In this document: positions 21,468 to 32,944 of the stretch, piece by piece
Position numbering within the stretch: position 1 is the first letter of the stretch
How the letters are laid out: each line of letters starts with the position of its first letter
NCBI GenBank assembly: GCA_021399445.1
Contig: JAJTUQ010000001.1
Location: 186,001-250,000 of the forward strand
Reading direction: 5' to 3'
Length of the DNA: 64,000 nucleotides
Source of the DNA: Xylogone sp. PMI_703
Taxonomy: Eukaryota; Ascomycota; Leotiomycetes
The notes under the pieces: generated by a model
Told to the model about the DNA's origin: nothing
What the model saw: only the letters and a program-made list of their open reading frames with translations
Databases searched by the model: none
Translations under genes and position numbers: made by a program

Positions 21468-22208
21468 ATGCCTACCATCCTGATTCTCGGCGCAGGCCCT
21501 AGGATAGGACTCGCAGTCGCAGAGAGGTTTAAGGACGGAGGATATACCGTAGTCCTTGCTAAGAGGAATTCAATTGATGAAGAGGCAAAGGCCAAAGGAT
21601 ATGAGACAGTGAGCGTGGATGCGGGCAACCTGAACAGCATCAAAGAAGTGTTTAAAACGGTCACTACTCAATACGGGATCCCAAGTGTTGTGGTATATAA
21701 TGGTAAGCTAGACAATTCCACTAGAAGATATAGAATCTGTTCTAACATAGTGCAAGCAATGAGCATAACCTATCCCAAGGACTTTAATGATCCATATCTA
21801 TCAGTCACTCCCGAGTCATTCGCTCAAGACCTTAGTGTTCTCGCCGTTGGGACATTTGCTGCAATTCAAGAAACCCTCACGGGCTGGAAACAACTCGGTG
21901 GTGGGCCAAAGGCTTTCATTGCAACTGGAAGTCTTTTGCCGCAAAATCCCCTTCCGCTTGGGTTCACATTAGGGGCTGGAAAGTCGGCGATGGAGCATCT
22001 TATTGACTGCGGTGCCCAGATGTACGGAAAGCAGGGGTATAGATTTTATTATGCTTCGCAGGGTACAAATGAAGGGAGAGCATTGCCAAGCAATGATTTG
22101 GTTTCTGCAGAGACTCATGCCAATGTGTATTGGGACTTGGCTAACCAGCAGGGGCAAGGAGACTGGGATGTTAGGTTTACTGGGACTGGAGAACTGATCA
22201 GTAAATAG
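21468..22208 (+). CDS. Short-chain dehydrogenase-like protein (atypical SDR)
   Basis: Two exons, 21468-21702 and 21757-22208, encoding 228 residues. The start is the first ATG; the longer frame begins at TTG 21453. The 54-nt intron (GTAAGC to CAAG) is a multiple of three and has no stop, so the unspliced frame is also open. Splicing gives VVVYNAMSITYP, which fits the family better. The Rossmann motif GAGPRIG is at 8-14. The usual YxxxK active site is not clear: the region reads GAGKSAMEHL, suggesting the atypical, possibly non-catalytic SDR group common in fungi. Confidence 0.82.
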   Translation: MPTILILGAGPRIGLAVAERFKDGGYTVVLAKRNSIDEEAKAKGYETVSVDAGNLNSIKEVFKTVTTQYGIPSVVVYNGKLDNSTRRYRICSNIVQAMSITYPKDFNDPYLSVTPESFAQDLSVLAVGTFAAIQETLTGWKQLGGGPKAFIATGSLLPQNPLPLGFTLGAGKSAMEHLIDCGAQMYGKQGYRFYYASQGTNEGRALPSNDLVSAETHANVYWDLANQQGQGDWDVRFTGTGELISK

Positions 22209-22297
22209 AGCGTCCAGATGGGAAAACAATTATAGATGCGGCGATCAGATCCGTAGAAATAAAGATTAAGTTGCTGATATTAGAGATTAACAGCTAA

Positions 22298-23203
22298 TCA
22301 GTTCGGCTTCCTACCAACACCGATATATAATCTTCCCTCTTCTTTCACCAATCCATCATCACCAGCCAGTTTCCCCCACTCCCGTACAAATCGTTCTCTC
22401 GCTCTTCTTAAATCTTGCTCTCCAAGCTTCCGGAACGAGTTCCCCCTTTCCAACTCCTTATCAAACACTAGACCACCCTCATCTATCGTCCACACCCCTT
22501 TCCCAAGCTTCCCCTCTACATTAGTTCGCGCGGGTATATCATCCCAGATATCCGTCTCCGTAACTTCAACATTCACCAATCCGGCACCTTCCAGAACCTC
22601 CTTCAGACTTTGCGTTCCACGAATCCACCTCCTATCACCCAAAACCTCAACGCCAAACTCCGGCGCGAGATCTCCGAATACCTTGAGCGCAAGCATGCTC
22701 TTAAGAGCGGGAATGTCCACGATTAATCTCCCACCAGGTTTAAGGTAAGTAGTCCAATGCTTTATCGCCGCAGAGGGGGAAGGAAGAAGCACAAGAGCAC
22801 TGCAGATGGTGATTATATCAAACGACGACTTCTTGTCCTTCAAGACATCGACATCGTCTAAGTTGGTGATATCATGCTCCACGAACGGGATTTCCAAACC
22901 CGCATTTTTGGGCCCAGAGAGCTTCTCGCGGGCTACATCTAGCATGCCACTTGAGATATCAACACCGATGATTGTTGGTTGCTTATCATTGCTGGTGTTT
23001 GCTCCCGGATGGAGAATGTGGGCGAATTCAAAGGTCACCAGTCCGGTGCCACATGCTAAATCCAGGAGGGATTCTCCCGGTTGGGGATTGGCGTACTTGA
23101 TGTATTCAGAGGCTAGATGACGGTGAAAAGTGGTTTTGTCATCGTATGTTGAGGCTCTGGCGTTGTATAATTCCGGGACGGTAAGTGGTGGTTGAGTAGT
23201 CAT
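22298..23203 (-). CDS. Class I SAM-dependent methyltransferase
   Basis: Intronless 301-residue protein. Motif I is clear (LLDLACGTGLVTFEFA), followed by the acidic loop IIGVDISSGMLDVAREKL and a motif IV region with DIITICSALVLLPSP. This is the UbiE/Methyltransf_11/25 fold. The acceptor cannot be inferred. It sits 90 bp from the convergent SDR gene. Predicted cytosolic. Confidence 0.88.
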   Translation of the reverse strand: MTTQPPLTVPELYNARASTYDDKTTFHRHLASEYIKYANPQPGESLLDLACGTGLVTFEFAHILHPGANTSNDKQPTIIGVDISSGMLDVAREKLSGPKNAGLEIPFVEHDITNLDDVDVLKDKKSSFDIITICSALVLLPSPSAAIKHWTTYLKPGGRLIVDIPALKSMLALKVFGDLAPEFGVEVLGDRRWIRGTQSLKEVLEGAGLVNVEVTETDIWDDIPARTNVEGKLGKGVWTIDEGGLVFDKELERGNSFRKLGEQDLRRARERFVREWGKLAGDDGLVKEEGRLYIGVGRKPN

Positions 23204-23887
23204 TGTTTTTTGATCAATTGTTATTTTTTACTGTGGTGGATACAGAGTATTTAGTTGATTTGTCGTAGATTATTATCTTTAAATACACTATATTATTTAT
23301 ATATGTTAATGAGTATGGCGAGTATGGCGTCCATGGAGGGCGGAGTATTGGCGGACTCCGATCAATTTTGATACTTGGTGACTCAATCGAGCTCGTGAGC
23401 TCATAGATTCGAGCCTTGGGGGTAGAGTGGTGGCTGCACTTGATCGAAGTCCAGGGGTCTTGGATTTTGCGGGTTTACAATCCGCGGACATATCCCTAAT
23501 ACGGTAAGCTGCATACAGCATTCACAAGGCTGAGCCTGAAAAGACGACACTCGGAGGGAGAATTGCGTCAATTGGGAACCAAATTTGCAAGATTAAGTCA
23601 TTTCCTTTTTGAGCTCATGAAGGTTTTCATATATCTCGTAAACCGTTTAATTATACAGAATTTCCTCCATACGACTCATTGGGACTGTAAAACCAAGCCT
23701 GTATGGTTTCGCGACTCATTGTCGATGAATAGCATCTCTCTTCATCTAGAAGGAGTGCGCCCATGCATATCTCTCTAACAAAACTCCCAACCCAGATTAG
23801 AAACTAATCACGTACAGTATACACCCGAATTCTAATATATCAACCCAGAAACTGGAATATCTGGTTGCTCTTGTGAGTGCCCTGTTA
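23204..23887. other. Intergenic
   Basis: 684 bp. It contains the methyltransferase promoter and the TOM5 3' flank. No repeat or gene was recognised. Confidence 0.4.
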
Positions 23888-24159
23888 TTAGACCAGCTTC
23901 TTCACGAAGTCAATTGCGAATGGAGCTAACAGAGACTTGGTTAGTTGACTACCGCGGCAACCGGACAGTGGACGGTACACCTACATAGATATAAGAGAAT
24001 TCCTCCAACGATGATCTTCTGCACGGTCAGGGCAGCCTCGTCCTCTTGAGCCTTGAGCTCTGCGGGGCTAGGCTGGGGTGGAGCTAAGGATACTATTAGT
24101 CGTGCGATCGAAGAGGCCTCTTTGGTCTGGATTCGGTTTAACTTACGTCCTCCGAACAT
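23888..24159 (-). CDS. TOM5: Mitochondrial import receptor subunit Tom5
   Basis: Three small exons on the minus strand (24159-24147, 24083-23985, 23925-23888) give a 49-residue protein that no single open frame shows. It begins MFGGPPPQPSPAELKAQEDE, has an acidic N-terminal helix, then a transmembrane span (KIIVGGILLYLSPFAIDFV, about 27-45), and ends KKLV. Length, MFGG start and the LSPFAIDFV end all match fungal Tom5, a tail-anchored subunit of the TOM translocase in the outer mitochondrial membrane. Both introns (63 and 59 nt) are GT-AG with CTAA/CTAAC branch sites. Confidence 0.88.
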
Positions 24160-24764
24160 TTTGATAGGCGATGGACGAAAGGAAGTTGTGGTTCCTAGTT
24201 CGAGATGTCGTTGCTGGGGAAGTTGTTGATAATTTCGATAGCAGTAAAATTAGCACAAGCTATACCAGTACGTGGATCGATAGCGCCAAAGATGCACGTT
24301 GAAGCTTGGCGGGACTAATCGGCACGTGATCGGCCAGGAATATCGCCGGAATCCGAAGACTAAGCGGGACGATAACGGATCGCTTTATCGTCTCGTGCGA
24401 GAGAGCTACGTTTTTTTATTACTCTCTAGGACTCGTGCCTAGGTGAGCACGCACCGAAGCAAACCGAGCTTACTTATTTCATGATGATGATACGATAGAT
24501 ATCCCTCAGCTGGGTCGTGCCACCCTTCACTCCTTTGTATCGTACCTCCGGGCAGCTTCTACAATCCACGTTGGAGATCCAAGAGGATTCTTGCGAAGTA
24601 TTCTCTACCTTTCTTGAATCAATTGGATCCCAATGTCTGCATAGCTGCTTTACCTTCCTAGACCTTCCGGACCCCACCCTCAGTATCATTATTGAGCCTG
24701 TCAGAACTCCACACCGACATTTACCTTCTTTTCAAGCTTCTCGAACCTCATCAGTCTGCCAGTC
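24160..24764. promoter_or_regulatory. Divergent promoter, TOM5 / glycine dehydrogenase
   Basis: 605 bp between two mitochondrial-protein genes. Short open frames here lack support. Confidence 0.4.
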
Positions 24765-27700
24765 ATGGCAGCTGCAAACATGGCGATCCGCATGGTGCTC
24801 TCTCGAACGACGGTACAAACACGGAATGCTGTGGCAAGAAGACCTGCTCAGGGCATACGGTCGTTGAAGGGCTACCAAGGTGCTCAAAATCCTTCTCGTG
24901 CTGGCTTGATCTCTTCTAGGACCTTTTACACCAGCTCTGCCACCGATGACGCTCATTCCGAATCCTCTGAGGCCATTGCGAAGGCCTCCTACGCACCATT
25001 GGATACCTTCGCACGACGACATATCGGCCCTACTCCGAAGAAGATTGAGCAGATGCTTGCTGCTCTTGATCCTCCTGCGAAGAGTCTGGATGAATTCGTT
25101 CAGCAAGTTCTTCCCGCCGATATCCTGACCGCGAAAGACCTAAAGATTGACGAATCATTCTCCGAAACACAAGAAGGTGTGACAGAGTCACAGTTACTGG
25201 CTCGCCTAAAGACGATTGCATCTAAGAATAAGATTATGAGAAGTTACATTGGGTGCGGATATGCAGGAACGCGAGTACCAGAGGTTATCAAGAGGAATGT
25301 ATTGGAAAACCCTGGGTGGTATACCAGTTACACCCCATATCAGCCTGAAATTAGCCAGGGTCGATTGGAGTCGTTGTTGAACTTCCAGACATTAGTTTGT
25401 GACCTAACCGGGCTGCCAATGGCTAATGCTTCACTGTTGGACGAGGGTACCGCGGCGGCAGAGGCTATGACTGTTTCCCTGAACGTTCTTCCTGCTTCAA
25501 GACAGAAGAGAGCCAATAACACCTTCCTAGTTAGCCATCTAGTCCATCCCCAAACAATATCGGTCCTCCGAAGCCGCGCAGAAGGCTTTGGCATTAAAGT
25601 TGAAGTGGCGGATGTTCTTGCGAACAATGGTGGTCGAGTGACGGAATTAGGAGAAGACCTTGTCGGTGTGCTCGTTCAGTATCCAGATACTGAAGGAGGA
25701 GTCGAGGATTTCAAGAACTTAGCAGACCTCATTCACAAGCAAGGAGCGATTTTCAATGTGGCAACAGATTTGCTAGCTCTTACGGTGCTGACACCCCCAG
25801 GAGAGTTTGGTGCCGATATTGCTTTCGGTAATTCTCAGAGATTTGGCGTACCTTTTGGTTATGGAGGACCTCATGCCGCTTTCTTTGCAGCTGCTGATAA
25901 ATACAAGAGGAAGATCCCTGGCCGAATCATTGGTGTTTCGAAAGACAGGCTAGGAGATAAGGCCAATAGACTGGCGTTGCAGACTAGAGAGCAGCATATT
26001 CGACGAGAGAAAGCCACAAGCAACGTCTGCACAGCGCAAGCGTTATTGGCAAACATGAGTGCTATGTATGCAGTTTATCATGGTCCTCATGGCTTGAAAA
26101 ATATTGCTGAAAGAGCTATTGCTGGTGCTAGAATTGTAGAACAAGGATTGAAAGATCTAGGCTTTGAAACAGGTTCTAGGGGCAAGGGTGAAGACGGCAG
26201 AGTACTTTTTGATACAGTTGCCGTGACTGTTGGAGAGGGAAAGGCGAACGACATTCTCAATTACGCCACCAGCAATTTCGGTATTAACCTCCGAAAGTTT
26301 GATGATGGCCGATTGGGAATTACGATTGATGAGACTGTGGATAAGAAAGATCTTGAAGATATTCTTTCGATCTTTAATCACTTCTCTTCATCTGGGAGTG
26401 ATATCGATGTGTCAAGAATAATTCAATCTCTACCAGAAGCTTCTTCTGTCCCGGGATCCTTGAAGAGAACATCCAGTTATCTTACCCACCCAGTCTTCAA
26501 TTCTCATCATTCGGAGACGGAGATTCTCCGTTATATGCATCATCTACAGTCTAAGGATCTCTCACTCACTCATTCTATGATTCCCTTAGGCTCTTGCACC
26601 ATGAAGCTCAATGCTACTACGGAAATGGTGCCAATCACTTGGCCAGAATTTTCCTCACTCCATCCTTTTGTCCCTGCCGACCAGGCAGCGGGTTACAAAG
26701 CTATGATTGATGAACTAGAGGCTGACCTCGCTGTTATCACTGGCTTCGACGCCGTCTCGGTTCAACCAAACTCGGGTGCCCAGGGAGAATTCACCGGCCT
26801 TCGTGTGATTCGAAAATACCAAGAGCAACAGCCTGGCAAGAAGCGTGATATCTGCTTGATTCCAGTATCTGCCCACGGTACCAACCCAGCATCAGCAGCG
26901 ATGGCCGGAATGCGTGTCGTGACTATCAAGTGCGATACCAAGACTGGTAACCTCGATATGGCGGATCTCAAAGCAAAATGTGAGAAGTATTCGGAAGAGC
27001 TCGGTGCGATAATGATCACCTACCCAAGTACGTTCGGTGTCTTCGAGCCCGAGATCAAAGCCGTTTGTGATATAGTTCATCAGCATGGTGGGCAAGTCTA
27101 TATGGATGGAGCAAATATGAATGCACAGATTGGACTCTGTTCTCCAGGTGAGATTGGTGCAGATGTCTGCCATCTTAACCTTCATAAGACTTTCTGCATT
27201 CCTCACGGCGGTGGTGGACCTGGAGTTGGACCTATTGGAGTTAAAGCCCACCTTGCACCATTCCTTCCTGGCCATCCTTTGGTCAAGACTGGAGGCGACA
27301 AGGGTATCCATCCCGTTAGTGCTGCTCCCTGGGGAAGCGCAAGCATCCTTCCCATTAGTTGGGCATATATCAAAATGATGGGTAAGTGTCCTTGATAAAT
27401 TTTTGCCGAATGTCTTTATCTGACCCGTCGAAATAGGAGGTAGAGGTTTGACTCAGGCTACTAAGATTACCATATTGAACGCCAACTACATCATGTCTCG
27501 TCTCCGCCATCACTACCCGATCGTCTACACAAATGCATCTTCGCGCTGTGCTCATGAGTTCATTCTCGATGTCCGCCCCTTCAAGGAGACTGCTGGTATT
27601 GAAGCTATTGACGTCGCTAAACGACTACAAGACTATGGGTTCCATGCCCCAACTATGAGTTGGCCCGTACCTAATACTTTGATGATTGAACCTACGGAGT

Positions 27701-28070
27701 CCGAGAGCAAGGAAGAGCTTGACCGGTTCATCGATGCATTGATATCTATCAGGCAGGAGATCCGGGATGTAGAGGAAGGAAAGGTATCTAAGGAAGGTAA
27801 TATCCTGAAGATGGCGCCGCACACGCAGAAGGATCTCCTGGTTGGTGAATGGAATCGGCCATATACTCGAGAACAGGCCGCTTATCCTTTGCCGTGGTTG
27901 AAGGAGAAGAAGTTCTGGCCGTCAGTGACGAGGGTTGATGACAGTAAGCTTTTCACTTCCTTTTAAGGTTATTTTAGTATTTTTAAGGTTAGCTAACCAC
28001 TTGTGCAGCTTACGGCGACCTGAATCTCTTCTGCACATGCGGGCCAGTAGAGGAGACTGATGAGGTGTAA
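24765..28070 (+). CDS. GCV2: Glycine dehydrogenase (decarboxylating), P-protein of the glycine cleavage system
   Basis: Three exons: 24765-27381, 27437-27943, 28009-28070. They total 3186 nt and encode 1061 residues. A long basic N-terminal region without acidic clusters is a mitochondrial presequence. The mature part starts near [16 protein letters not shown]. Diagnostic sites: [13 protein letters not shown] near 609 and the PLP-lysine motif [17 protein letters not shown] near 803-819. The C-terminus ([13 protein letters not shown]) requires the last 62-nt exon. It catalyses PLP-dependent glycine decarboxylation and transfer of the aminomethyl group to lipoyl-H protein in the mitochondrial matrix. 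Length is normal for the family. Confidence 0.96.
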
Positions 28071-28800
28071 TTCGTATTTCTTTACTATTTTGGAGATTTT
28101 AACAAAAATCTAATGTGGCCATGATTTGGGCGAGGAAAAAAAAGGGCTTTGTGTGTTGCCGGGAATGCTGCGAGTTTCAACATGCTGGCACGGAGTTGGG
28201 GGCAACGCTTTACACAAAGCGGGCATATAAAAGGCGTTCTAGATCTATTATTAGATAGGCTGGCTTCAACTGCCATGGGTCGAGATGGGTTCCTGATGAT
28301 TTTCTAGTACAGTTAAGTGTACGAGTGTGCGAGCAATATACTATACACCTTGACTATTGCATTGCTGAGACACCTGCGGCCCTGTGAATTGCGTTGATGC
28401 TGCATAAACTGCGGCCGCAGATCGGGCGGCAACGAGTGTGATACAGGTAGTGGTCGCGAACGAGCGTAACTATTACGAGTAGAGGATGGATTACTAAGCT
28501 GCCTCGTACGCATCGTCTGTCGTCACAATTACTGTAGCTTTCTATATGTCGTGATGGGTGTGGCATTTTCCAACAAACCAATAGCTTGATCTGAGTTTTA
28601 CAGGCACCGCAAGCACCTGCTCCCGATCAATCGTCGAGGCCGCTCTCAATATTAACTTGATAGAGCACATAGGAAGCATAAGGATGGTTCCGTCTAGAGC
28701 TTGGATATCTCTAAACATATCTTGCTTCATAAGCTATGGAATATAGCGCTACGCTTAACATATAATATGACTAGTTTAGCTTCAGCTTATATACACTCTT
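28071..28800. other. Intergenic, convergent 3' flanks
   Basis: 730 bp between the 3' ends of the P-protein and methylisocitrate lyase genes. No supported gene or repeat. Confidence 0.4.
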
Positions 28801-30651
28801 CTAGAATTGCCCTTCGGTATTTCCTTCACCCATACTTTTACTATGACTGCTTCCGCTCTGGATAGCCCCTAGAATACCATCAATATATGCAGCACCACTC
28901 CACTTTTGATGTGTCAACACATCGACTCCAAGATCCTTTTCTCTCTTCTGAATTAGGTCAACATAAGCCTTCATGCCATCTGTCTTAAAAGCCTTAGAAA
29001 GCTCGTGTGTGACGGTGGCAGTAGAGTGTAGTCCAGCAAGGGAGATGAGCTGGAGCACAAATCCATGCTTTGCAATATCCCAGATGAACGATTTAAGTGT
29101 TTCATCGGTAAATCCATGAGCCATCCAGTTGAAAGATGGGCTCAAGTTATATACGAGACCCTTGTGTGGATACTTAACGCGAATCTCGCCTGCAAATTGG
29201 GCGGCGTTCTTGACATTGGGATCCCCTGTCTCAACCCAGAGCAGATCTGCATAGGGGGCAAACTCTATTGCTCGCTTTGTAGCGGCTGTCATGCCAGCCC
29301 GATAATGATAGAAGCCTTCTCTTGTTCGAGGAACATCAATCGAGAAATATAGTGGCTTATCGGTGTATTTCTTGGCAAGCTTTTGACGCTGCAAAATAGA
29401 CATATTGCGATTTTCCGATGTAACTTTGAGATACTCATCAATATTCGACTGTGAAACTCCATAGGATTTCAACTGCTTAACCATCGCCTCATCACAAGTC
29501 ATCATCTCGGTCTTCTTTACCCAATCAGCCTCGAATATGTCGATCTCAGAACCAGAGGTGCCTTCAAGCTCTAATGCTTGTAAGGTCTCGGCTAGAGGTT
29601 CGAGGCTGGGGTCCGCGACGCCAAGGATGAATTCGTGGTCGCGCACATCAATAGCACTGCTGAGCAATTTACCGCTTTCAGAGTCTGTTCTAGCAAGAAC
29701 AAGATTTTCTGTGCCCATGACATCCCATTGAAATCGGGCGGCTACCAAGCGGTTTATGTGTTCTCCAATAGGCACAAGGACCTTGCCTGCAAGATGCCCG
29801 CACTTCTTTCCTCCGTGTAATTGATCCTCGAAGTGAACTGCCGCAGCACCATTCTCAGCAAAAAGCTTCGCAAGCTTTAGCACTGCGGAAAGGCCTCCAT
29901 GACCGGTATCTCCATCTGCAATTATAGGTCGAAGATAGTCAATATACGGGGTTTTAGCGCGTTCTTCAGCGGACAGCTTTCTTCTTGCATCCCATTGTTT
30001 CCGATCGTGCATTGATTGCGCCTTTGCTAACCTTTGCACTTGGTTTGGCACTGTGTTGTATGGGTAGTCGCCAAAATCCGGCGATACTTCGTTTGTGGTG
30101 GTAAGGACGGACGAGCATGCCCAGCCAGAGATGTAGAGAACCTCTTGGTTTGCAGCCTGTTGCGTCATCTGTACTGGATCAATAGCACCCACTAGAGGCT
30201 ATCAGTTTTTGCCATATATCAAATACTACACGAACGTACTGGTGTGGATTGGCTCGCCCTTAGCTTCTCGCTCCTTGATCAGATTGAAAAGCTTCCTCGC
30301 CATCACCGAGCTTGGGTACGACTGTTGTTGACTCCCCCGCTTTGATACCACATCTGCGGCAGAATATGGCCTCTTGATTCCTTCATATCTAGGACTTTCC
30401 CACCACTCTTCCACCTCTTTAACCTGCTGTTCATAAAGTTCGTCTTCAGCGGTGCCAGCCTTCTGTGCCTCTGGCAAGAGCTGGAAAGCGTCCGAGGCCA
30501 GAGTCTTGCTTAGTGGGTTCTTTGGAGCTTGTAACGTAGAAGCCATTCTACAGGCATTTAGACCTATTAATGGAGCAATTTGAGCTCGAGATGTCGCAAG
30601 TCTAGCAACGTTGACTCGACGCGGGGCCGCGGTCGCGATTCTCCGCATCAT
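28801..30651 (-). CDS. mclA: Mitochondrial 2-methylisocitrate lyase
   Basis: Two exons on the minus strand (30651-30240, 30191-28801; 48-nt intron) encoding 600 residues. The Arg/Ala-rich N-terminus ([19 protein letters not shown]) is a mitochondrial presequence. The isocitrate lyase superfamily catalytic motif KKCGH is at 266-270. The sequence [20 protein letters not shown] around the splice site and the length of about 600 match fungal MclA/Icl2 rather than glyoxysomal isocitrate lyase, which is about 540 residues and lacks a presequence. It cleaves 2-methylisocitrate to pyruvate and succinate in propionyl-CoA detoxification. An MmgE/PrpD gene lies 2.3 kb upstream on the same strand. Confidence 0.93.
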
Positions 30652-31697
30652 TGTGAAAGCCGGCGGGGTGGAAAAACTCTACCAAGGCAATTGAGGCCCC
30701 ACAGCACAGCTGGAGAAATATATATATATTAGAAAAGACAGCTGTAGCTCGCCTCAGATGGCAAGAAGAAGGCCTGACAGCTTATGAAAGCAATCCGGCC
30801 GGTTCATCGGAGCAAACCAGAGCGAAGTTCGTTCATACAAGCGCGGCTCGCCTCGGCAAAACGGTCTGTGGAGGCGTTGACGGCGACGTCAGGTCCCTCA
30901 CATGTCCCGCTTTGCCTTAAGCCGAGGATCGGGGGTTTATCAGGACAATTCATATGTCGCTCAGTATTATTAAGATGGTCGAAAGATGATGATGAGAAGA
31001 TTCGCTGTTGAGTGATTGAATTGAAATTATTCCATAATTAAATATAATAAGTACAATTGCGGAGTTTAATATATATGGACAGAAAGGGCAATTAGAGCTT
31101 TACACCGTTCACTTCCTAATGCAAGTGGGTAATGATTTTCTCACATAACAAAGCATGGAAACGATATAACATGAAGAGATGAGTAGTTACTCACTACAGT
31201 TCACGGAGGCATTCTAGTTACTTCAAATTCTTGAGTTACGGTCACTGAAGGACCGAGCTTCTATTGCGCCACCCAGAGTGTCTCTCGGAACAAAGGAGAT
31301 CTCCATTGTATGGCTGCTTATTTACCTATATATTTGGCTCTGACACCGTGCTTCTTTGGAACCTATCGTAGCGTTACAGGCCATGACTTTGTCAAACACA
31401 AACTCATATAATACAATCCCGTCTATCATAGAATCTTTCGTATCTGGAGAGTAAGAGTAGTAAATGATATTGCCAGTATAGCAGGTAAAGACGGTCGAGA
31501 CTCCGTAAGTTTAACAATAGGTGATATACAGTCAATACACAGTCTCAACAATGATAATTATTCCAGCTCAATACATATCTCATCTCCATAATTCTTCTCA
31601 TTCCATAACCTGCGAGGTGTATATCGTAATAAGTTGAATTACATAGAAGATGTAAGTCTCACAGCTATATCTATATCTATATACAGAAACCGCAATT
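30652..31697. other. Intergenic, mclA promoter region
   Basis: 1.05 kb holding the mclA promoter and the 3' flank of the PaiB-like gene. A short TATATC/CTATAT run lies near 31665-31685. No gene seen. Confidence 0.45.
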
Positions 31698-32468
31698 CTA
31701 TCTCCCAGCATCCTTCAACTCACCCCTTTGCCTCACCAAGCCCGCCATATCCCTCCCAATCTCCGACTCCAACTTCTCAAACCCCTGCACAACCCCATCC
31801 CTATCCCCCTTCCCCATCTCCTGACTCATCTTAAACTTGCCCTCCAACCTCTCGATCGTGATATCAATCCCGATAATATTCCTCCTCAACAACTCCACAT
31901 ACCGATCCGGAGCATCAGAGACTCCCCACGGCTTTGGCTTTCCATCGGCGCCTGTGTACCCCATGATAGACGTCTCCGCGTACTGCGAGAGGTCTGAGAT
32001 CTGCTTCGATAGGAAGGACGCGGTCTCCTCGGAGTCGGCGTCGAAGTAGACGGTGGCTTTGCCGTAGGCTTGCACGGCGGCGTAGTTCCAGGTGGGGACG
32101 ACCTTGCCGGTGGATGGCTTTGTCTCGACGTAGAATTTGGGGGTGACGTAGTGTTGGGGATCGGCGTTGAAGAGGACTAGGACTTCTTGTTCAAGAACGT
32201 TCTTAGAGGCGGCATGAGCTGATGAAGTCAAGGACTCGATGATGGCTTTGCTTTGGGGATTTTGTCGTGCCATGTGCCCTCTTAACCGGCCTAACTCGGT
32301 TTCGCTCGATTCATCTTGGACGTCTAAGAGGAAGGGTATATGGCTTGATTGGAGGAGTGGGTAGGTGGTGGATTGAATTGCCGTGGTTAGTATGCCCAGG
32401 GGATAATCTCGGATTAGCTGGCGCAGAACCGGGATGCTTTTCTCTACGTGAGCTGCTCGGAGATACAT
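31698..32468 (-). CDS. PaiB-like FMN-binding split-barrel protein
   Basis: Intronless 256-residue protein of the FMN_bind_2 (PaiB) family. The N-terminal MYLRAAH, central GHMARQNPQ, HYVTPKFYVE and VPTWNYAAVQAYG are the family's conserved blocks. Bacterial PaiB is linked to sporulation and protease control. Fungal homologues are uncharacterised flavin or heme-binding split-barrel proteins, some annotated as transcriptional regulators without proof. No DNA-binding domain is seen. It sits between the two methylcitrate-cycle-like genes on the same strand. Confidence 0.88.
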   Translation of the reverse strand: MYLRAAHVEKSIPVLRQLIRDYPLGILTTAIQSTTYPLLQSSHIPFLLDVQDESSETELGRLRGHMARQNPQSKAIIESLTSSAHAASKNVLEQEVLVLFNADPQHYVTPKFYVETKPSTGKVVPTWNYAAVQAYGKATVYFDADSEETASFLSKQISDLSQYAETSIMGYTGADGKPKPWGVSDAPDRYVELLRRNIIGIDITIERLEGKFKMSQEMGKGDRDGVVQGFEKLESEIGRDMAGLVRQRGELKDAGR

Positions 32469-32944
32469 GGTGATCTTTTGTAATGGCTGTTAGTATTTGT
32501 TAAAAATACTGAATGTTGGTGAATAGGTGGGGGATCTCTGTCTTGAATATGATATAGAAACAACGGGACTGAGTCAAATCGGGCTATTGCTGTTGGCTGA
32601 AGGGCGTGAAGTGGCGTATGGAGTAACTAGCCAGCTAGCTTAATTGCTACATGCACATTAGTTGGACCCTTGAAGAAGTTAGTAATTTATCGGAGAGCCC
32701 ACTCTACGGACTTTTTTCTAAGCTCAACCCCGTTAAACCTTTATCGTTCCAGGCTCTTAATGCCATATAACCAGCAAGTGTGACTCCAAGACGCTTCCTA
32801 ATCACAATGTCATTTATTATTATTAATACTTGAGCATCTCCAATTCTAAGTTACCTATCGGAGTTACAGTACAATATCTTGCTAAGCTCCGTATGCTTCT
32901 AGAACAATAAGTACATATAGCCCGCTTGTACCTTCTAATACAGG
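32469..32944. other. Intergenic
   Basis: 476 bp, the promoter of the PaiB-like gene and 3' flank of the MmgE/PrpD gene. Nothing else seen. Confidence 0.4.

Noticed and set aside
17609..23203. Secondary-metabolite cluster (FMO, regulator, SDR, methyltransferase)
   Set aside because: No backbone synthase or transporter is present; adjacency alone is not enough.
28801..30651. Glyoxylate-cycle isocitrate lyase
   Set aside because: Mitochondrial presequence, 600-residue length and [12 protein letters not shown] context fit 2-methylisocitrate lyase better.
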